This document shows positions 60,355 to 64,000 of a DNA stretch of 64,000 nt, one piece after another (the first letter of the stretch is position 1; each line of letters starts with the position of its first letter). The notes below the pieces were generated by a model. That model ran no database searches and was not told the origin of the DNA. It saw only the letters and a list, made by a program, of their open reading frames with translations. The position numbers were made by a program, and so were the translations under genes. Source of the DNA: Catenulispora acidiphila DSM 44928 (GTDB taxonomy: Bacteria > Actinomycetota > Actinomycetes > Streptomycetales > Catenulisporaceae); NCBI RefSeq assembly GCF_000024025.1, contig NC_013131.1, forward strand, positions 4,526,001 to 4,590,000. Reading direction: 5' to 3'.

Positions 60355-60753
60355 TCAGGCCGCTGCCGGCTCGGTGCCCGCTGCCTTGGTCGCAGCTGGC
60401 CTCTTCGCCACCTTCGCGGGCGCGACGGGGGAAGGGGCGGACGCTGCAGCCTTCACGGCGCTCTTCACGTCGCGCGGCTCGCGTTCGGTCATCGCGGCGG
60501 CCCGCTGCTCACTCACGCCCTCCGCGATGATGGCCGCCAGGCGCCGACCGCTGTCGGCGTGCAACTCCTGGATCTTCGTCGTCAGCTGGGCGATCTCGGC
60601 GTCGTTCGCGGCGATCTCGGCCACGCTGTCCAGCACTCGCTTGCGGCGCTCGGTCTCGATACGGCGGCGCTCGGCGTCATCGGCGTCGTACAGCGAGGCG
60701 GCTTTGTCGCGCGCTCGTTTGCGCGCTGACGCGGGAGTGGTGCCAACGGCCAT
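60355..60753 (-). CDS. Small coiled-coil protein
   Basis: 132 residues from ATG 60753. Residues about 10-90 are a charged amphipathic helix (RKRARDKAASLYDADDAERR, RIETERRKRVLDSVAEIAAN, DAEIAQLTTKIQELHADSGR) likely forming a coiled coil; the C-terminus is an Ala/Pro/Lys tail (SPVAPAKVAKRPAATKAAG) able to bind nucleic acid. Similar proteins occur in actinobacterial plasmids and integrative elements; role unknown. Confidence 0.65.
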   Translation of the reverse strand: MAVGTTPASARKRARDKAASLYDADDAERRRIETERRKRVLDSVAEIAANDAEIAQLTTKIQELHADSGRRLAAIIAEGVSEQRAAAMTEREPRDVKSAVKAAASAPSPVAPAKVAKRPAATKAAGTEPAAA

Positions 60754-61019
60754 AGTCAACACGCTAACCCGAAAGATCCATTTCCTACGATTAATGCCGT
60801 CCGGACGGGTTCTCGGCCTCGCCGGTTTCGGGGGCCGCGTCGAGGCGGCAGCGAGCGGCGATGGCGTCCTGCGCTGCGGTTCAGGCCCGGAGGCCGAACG
60901 GGTGACGGCCTCGCCCCGTCGGAGGCTGGCGAGTTCCTGCTGCGCGGCTCCACGCGCCGGAGAAGCGCGTCGGCCGACGGCCACCGACCACGAGGGCGGT
61001 GGCCGTCGGTCGGAGCCGC

Positions 61020-61547
61020 TCAGCGGCGGCGCTTCGGCTGCGCGGGGCCGGGCAGCAGGCTGGCGAGGAAGGCGGCGTAGTCGTCTTCGCGTTCGGCGTC
61101 GGGATTGAGGTCGAATGGCACCAGCTGAGTTCCGAAGACGGTGCGCAGGATCAGCGTGGCGCGCATGACGTGCAGCGAGCTGCCGTCGTGGGCGCGGCCG
61201 ACGCCGAACGTGCTGATGACCTCGCGCCGATCCGGCTGCTGGGAGGGCCGGGGGATGTCGTCGATCGGGAGCTTTTTGGCGGCCTCGACCGGGATGGTCA
61301 CCGATCCCATCCAGGACTCGCCGGCGAGCAGGATCGCCGAGGGGCGGTCGGTGCGGGCGATCTGTGCGGTCTGCTCGCGGTCGATGACGCCCTGCGGCAT
61401 CTCCACCAGGCGTGCGGTCCCGGCGTCCGGGATGAACCACAGGGCCGGGACGACTCGGCCGTTGGCGGTGAAGTGCTGCTCGGCGATCCCGTGGAACCCG
61501 GTGGCGATCCCTTCGAGCTGTTCGGCGGTGATCGGCATGTCAGCCAC
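61020..61547 (-). CDS. Hypothetical protein, paralogue A
   Basis: 175 residues. IAEQHFTANGRVVPALWFIP, GTARLVEMPQGVIDREQTA, SAILLAGESWMGSVTIPVE; the layout (helix with A-E-x-H, a strand with A-L-W-F, then a strand, later an I-L-L-A-G-E-S-W strand) is shared with the two upstream proteins. Start ATG 61547 overlaps the previous gene by 8 bases. Confidence 0.7.
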   Translation of the reverse strand: MADMPITAEQLEGIATGFHGIAEQHFTANGRVVPALWFIPDAGTARLVEMPQGVIDREQTAQIARTDRPSAILLAGESWMGSVTIPVEAAKKLPIDDIPRPSQQPDRREVISTFGVGRAHDGSSLHVMRATLILRTVFGTQLVPFDLNPDAEREDDYAAFLASLLPGPAQPKRRR

Positions 61548-62469
61548 CTTCCCCGATGCGGTCTCCGCCGGGCGGGAGGCCGGGGTCGGGCGGCGAGGTG
61601 TCGCCCGGCGCCTGGTAGCGCTGGGCGTGTGGGTCCCAGACCGCCTCGGCGATCAGTCGGTTGAGGTCTTCGGTCGCGCCGGGTGTTCCGGGGGCCGCCG
61701 GAGTCCAGCCGTCGGGGCCGGGCACGGCGAACCAGCCGAAGTCGCGGCACTCGGCGATGCCGGGGTGCAGCCCGGTCCACACGGTGCGGCAGTCCAGTCG
61801 CGGGTCGGTGCGGCAGCCGCGCGTCACGGTGCAGCGCGCGTCGCGCTGACGTCCGGTCGCTGCGCACCAGCCGATGTCGCACGCGTCGGTGTGCAGGTGG
61901 CCTCGGCACACGCCGCAGCTGGGGCAGTGGTGCTGCTCGCCGGGTGCGGCGGCGTTTCCGGTTGGGGCGTTCGCAGGCGTATTGCCGGCGGCGAGCGCCA
62001 CAGCCAGCAGGGCGGCCAGTCCGTCGTCGCGGATGCCGGTCTTCAGGTCGACCGCCTCGTGCAGGCCGTTCCCGGTGCGGTCGATGCGGGTGCGGCGCAG
62101 CAGTTTGATCGGGCCGTCGTCGCCGAGCCCGGCGGCGGTGGTGAAGATGGCTTCGGTGGCGTTCGGGTCGTTCGCGGGCAGCGGCATGTCGTCGAACGCC
62201 ATGTCGACCAGGATCGTGCCGGGGATACCGGGCTCGGATTCCCAGACCTCGCCGGTCACCGCGATCCCGGCGGCTCCGCTGTCGCGCACGATCGCCGCGA
62301 GAACCTCGGCGGCCGGGAGCCCTTCGGGGAAATAGTAGAAGTGGGCGGGTCCTTCCGGCGGCACGAACAGCGCGGCCATGGTGGCGATGCCGTCGGTGCG
62401 ATGGGCCTGTTCGGCGGCGTCGTGCAGGGCGCAGGTCGCCTGGTGGAGCCGTTCGCGGCTGATGGTCAT
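61540..62469 (-). CDS. Hypothetical protein, paralogue B with Cys-rich domain
   Basis: 309 residues. The N-terminal ~150 residues resemble its neighbours (ALHDAAEQAHRTDGIATMAA, LFVPPEGPAHFYYFPEGLPA, GIAVTGEVWESEPG). Residues about 185-245 add a Cys/His-rich segment (CPSCGVCRGHLHTDACDIGW, CRTDPRLDCRTVW), probably zinc-binding. The Pro/Gly C-terminus is disordered. Function unknown. Confidence 0.72.
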   Translation of the reverse strand: MTISRERLHQATCALHDAAEQAHRTDGIATMAALFVPPEGPAHFYYFPEGLPAAEVLAAIVRDSGAAGIAVTGEVWESEPGIPGTILVDMAFDDMPLPANDPNATEAIFTTAAGLGDDGPIKLLRRTRIDRTGNGLHEAVDLKTGIRDDGLAALLAVALAAGNTPANAPTGNAAAPGEQHHCPSCGVCRGHLHTDACDIGWCAATGRQRDARCTVTRGCRTDPRLDCRTVWTGLHPGIAECRDFGWFAVPGPDGWTPAAPGTPGATEDLNRLIAEAVWDPHAQRYQAPGDTSPPDPGLPPGGDRIGEGG

Positions 62470-62563
62470 CGTGAGGTCCGTCCTGATCTGGTGCGGGTGG
62501 ATGGCGGCGGCGCGGGCTTGAGCGGGGCTGGTTCGAGGTCCGCGGCCCGGTGGCGGTCGAGCG

Positions 62564-63103
62564 TCACGACCCCGCCTCCGGCGTGCGCTTCGGAAGCAGG
62601 CCGGTCAGCCAGGTGATCAGCCCTGCGAAGTCGTCAGGGTCGGCGGGCGCGCCCTCGCGCGCCGACAGCAGCACGTCGGGGCCGTCAAGGCTGGTGAGGA
62701 TGGTGCTGCGCAGCGCCTTGGTCAGGTCGCGTCCGGGCCAGATGGCGAGCGTCACCACCGCCCGACCGAAGTCGCCGACCAGCCGTGCGGCGGGCGTCGC
62801 CTGGTCCGGCTGTGGTCCTGCGTCCGGTTCCCTGGGCGTCAGGTCGACCTCGACCTCGGCGACGCGCGCGATCGCGGTGAGGACCACGGCGACCGCGCCG
62901 ACCCGCTCGGCGTGCGCGCGGACCGCCTCTCCGGCGGCGTCCTGGCCGATGCCCTGCTCGAAGTCGACCAGATGGGGAACGCCGTCGGCGGCGAACAGCA
63001 CCACCTTGATCGGGGTGGTCCCGTGGCGGCGCCAGTGCTCCTCCGCGGTTTGGTGTACTTCCAGGCTGCTCATCGCCAGGAACCCCGGTGTCAGCAGTGT
63101 CAT
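62564..63103 (-). CDS. Hypothetical protein, paralogue C
   Basis: 179 residues from ATG 63103, six bases after AAGGAG. QTAEEHWRRHGTTPIKVVLF, AADGVPHLVDFEQGIGQDAA, GAVAVVLTAIARVAEVEV: same plan as paralogues A and B. The C-terminal part (DDFAGLITWLTGLLP) matches the end of paralogue A (DDYAAFLASLLPG). Likely the first of three duplicated genes. Confidence 0.7.
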   Translation of the reverse strand: MTLLTPGFLAMSSLEVHQTAEEHWRRHGTTPIKVVLFAADGVPHLVDFEQGIGQDAAGEAVRAHAERVGAVAVVLTAIARVAEVEVDLTPREPDAGPQPDQATPAARLVGDFGRAVVTLAIWPGRDLTKALRSTILTSLDGPDVLLSAREGAPADPDDFAGLITWLTGLLPKRTPEAGS

Positions 63104-63172
63104 GACAAACTCCTTACATTGTGGGTATGGCTCGGCCAAGCCGATCCCGGCCGAGTCAAGGGCGTGGAAAGG

Positions 63173-64000
63173 TCAGAGAAGGACGTCGGCGAGGCGCTCG
63201 CCGATCCACCGGGCCACGTTCACCGGGACCGCGTTCCCGGCCTGAAGCCGCACGTCGGCAGCAGTGCCGCACAGGATGTACTCGTCGGGGAATCTCTGGG
63301 TTCTGGCCTGCTCGCGCGAGGTGATCATGCGGTAGGTCAGATCGTGGATGCTCAGCGGCGCGCCGGGTTCCCAGTCTTCGGGGGCCGCCACGATCGCGTG
63401 GTGGTAGCCCTGGGCGGAGACCGTGGTCAGCGGCTCCCACCCGGATGCGGCGTCGCAGTGGTTGCGGTACTCCATCACCGCCAGGCGGCGTCCGCCGTCC
63501 GGGCGCAGGCAGCGCGCGCCGTGGCGGCGGGTGGCATCCGTGGTGAGGTAGCGCAGCGCCGCCTCCAGCCGTAGCGTCGTGGAGGGCTTGCGCGGACCGG
63601 ACTTGGCCGCGAGGGGCTCGCCGAGGTCGTCCAGGTCGAAGGCCTCGGCCGCCGGCCTGACGTGCGGGCGCACGATGCTCCCGCACAGCGAGGGGCACAC
63701 GTAGTCATAGGAGTGGCCGTGACGCCCGACCGGATACGGGCGGCGGGAGGCGGCGCGGCGCCAGCGCTGCTCGCCGCGCACCGTCCTGCGGCAGGTCGGG
63801 CACCAGGAGGCCGGGCGCGGCGACAGGTCCGGAATCGGCACGTCGAGCCTGGTGAACACAGCGTAGATACGGTCCCGCAGCTGGTTGGCGGCCGGGTTGT
63901 GCTCGTCGCCGACGTGCGCCGCGGACACCGACACCAGCTGGAACCGGTAGCCGAGCAGGCACATGCCCATCACCCACCAGCCGAACAGCTCCCAGCGGGT
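63173..64000 (-). CDS. C5-cytosine DNA methyltransferase, C-terminal part
   Basis: The frame runs off the window (upstream codons read TRWELFGWWVMGM), so the catalytic N-terminal half lies outside. YRFQLVSVSAAHVG is the strand after the catalytic loop; VCPSLCGSIVRPHVRPA and a CPTC pair (ASWCPTCRRTV) suggest a zinc ribbon; TDATRRHGARCLRPDGGR and VRLQAGNAVPVNVARWIGER is motif X with the usual Q-x-G-N-A-V. It methylates cytosine in DNA, probably for a restriction-modification or phage-type system; no endonuclease gene is seen inside the window. Confidence 0.8.
   Translation of the reverse strand, partial: TRWELFGWWVMGMCLLGYRFQLVSVSAAHVGDEHNPAANQLRDRIYAVFTRLDVPIPDLSPRPASWCPTCRRTVRGEQRWRRAASRRPYPVGRHGHSYDYVCPSLCGSIVRPHVRPAAEAFDLDDLGEPLAAKSGPRKPSTTLRLEAALRYLTTDATRRHGARCLRPDGGRRLAVMEYRNHCDAASGWEPLTTVSAQGYHHAIVAAPEDWEPGAPLSIHDLTYRMITSREQARTQRFPDEYILCGTAADVRLQAGNAVPVNVARWIGERLADVLL

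Noticed and set aside
1-64000. tRNA or rRNA genes
   Set aside because: No CCA-ending cloverleaf, TTCGA loop context or conserved rRNA stretch was noticed while reading; no systematic fold search could be run.

Overview
The window is high-GC DNA with GTG/TTG starts, strong GGAGG ribosome sites, a Tad pilus locus ending in a LysM-BTAD protein, DUF2975/XRE and STAS remnants and IS21-type elements. This fits a filamentous actinobacterium (Streptomyces/Catenulispora-like); the genus cannot be fixed from sequence alone.

Layout. 0-4 kb: end of a cyclopropane-fatty-acid synthase, small membrane and PRC-barrel genes, a STAS fragment, a deoxyribosyltransferase-like gene, a winged-helix regulator, a 16-unit GCGCGGT array and a TetR regulator facing two matching operators. 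4-8.6 kb: a gene graveyard (dihydroxyphthalate-decarboxylase-like gene with an in-frame TAG, response-regulator, serine-peptidase, DUF2975/XRE and IS256 remnants). 8.7-10.1 kb: a lipoprotein and a secreted protein. 11.7-18.4 kb: nested mobile DNA: an IS21-type element with 6-bp target duplication, already scrambled by an IS30 fragment and a captured gene fragment, holds a second IS21-type element with its own 6-bp duplication, whose istA is split by a group II intron. 18.6-31 kb: minus-strand accessory genes (kinase-like APH, GRDP-like, TPR, CPBP protease, GNAT, APC permease, GOLPH3-like, epimerase, XRE regulator); the XRE gene and the head of the neighbouring operon share a palindromic operator. 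32-44.5 kb: Tad pilus locus (prepilin peptidase on the minus strand; lipoprotein, SAF/CpaB, TadZ, TadA, TadB, TadC, Flp-like pilin, TadE-like proteins, LysM-BTAD protein on the plus strand), largely overlapping reading frames.

44.6-59.2 kb holds the most unusual material. A NUDIX gene is cut in two by a 3.18-kb segment (47829-51012) whose ends carry inverted, subrepeated IS21-like sequences and whose main cargo is a metzincin-type metalloprotease fused to a repeat (propeller-like) domain. Next to it, 52207-59223 is a 7.0-kb segment with IS21-like inverted ends (TGT...ACA) and a 5-bp direct duplication CTGAG; it contains no transposase and only two genes: an 857-residue DEAD-like helicase with a C-terminal D-ExK nuclease-like motif and a 1269-residue protein with a nuclease-like N-terminus and a long helical remainder. 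I read this as a non-autonomous transposon carrying a candidate, so far unnamed, defence module.

59.2-64 kb: a minus-strand run of small accessory genes, three of them diverged paralogues, behind the end of a C5-cytosine DNA methyltransferase. No tRNA, rRNA or CRISPR array was recognised. Family names are from motif recognition without database searches.
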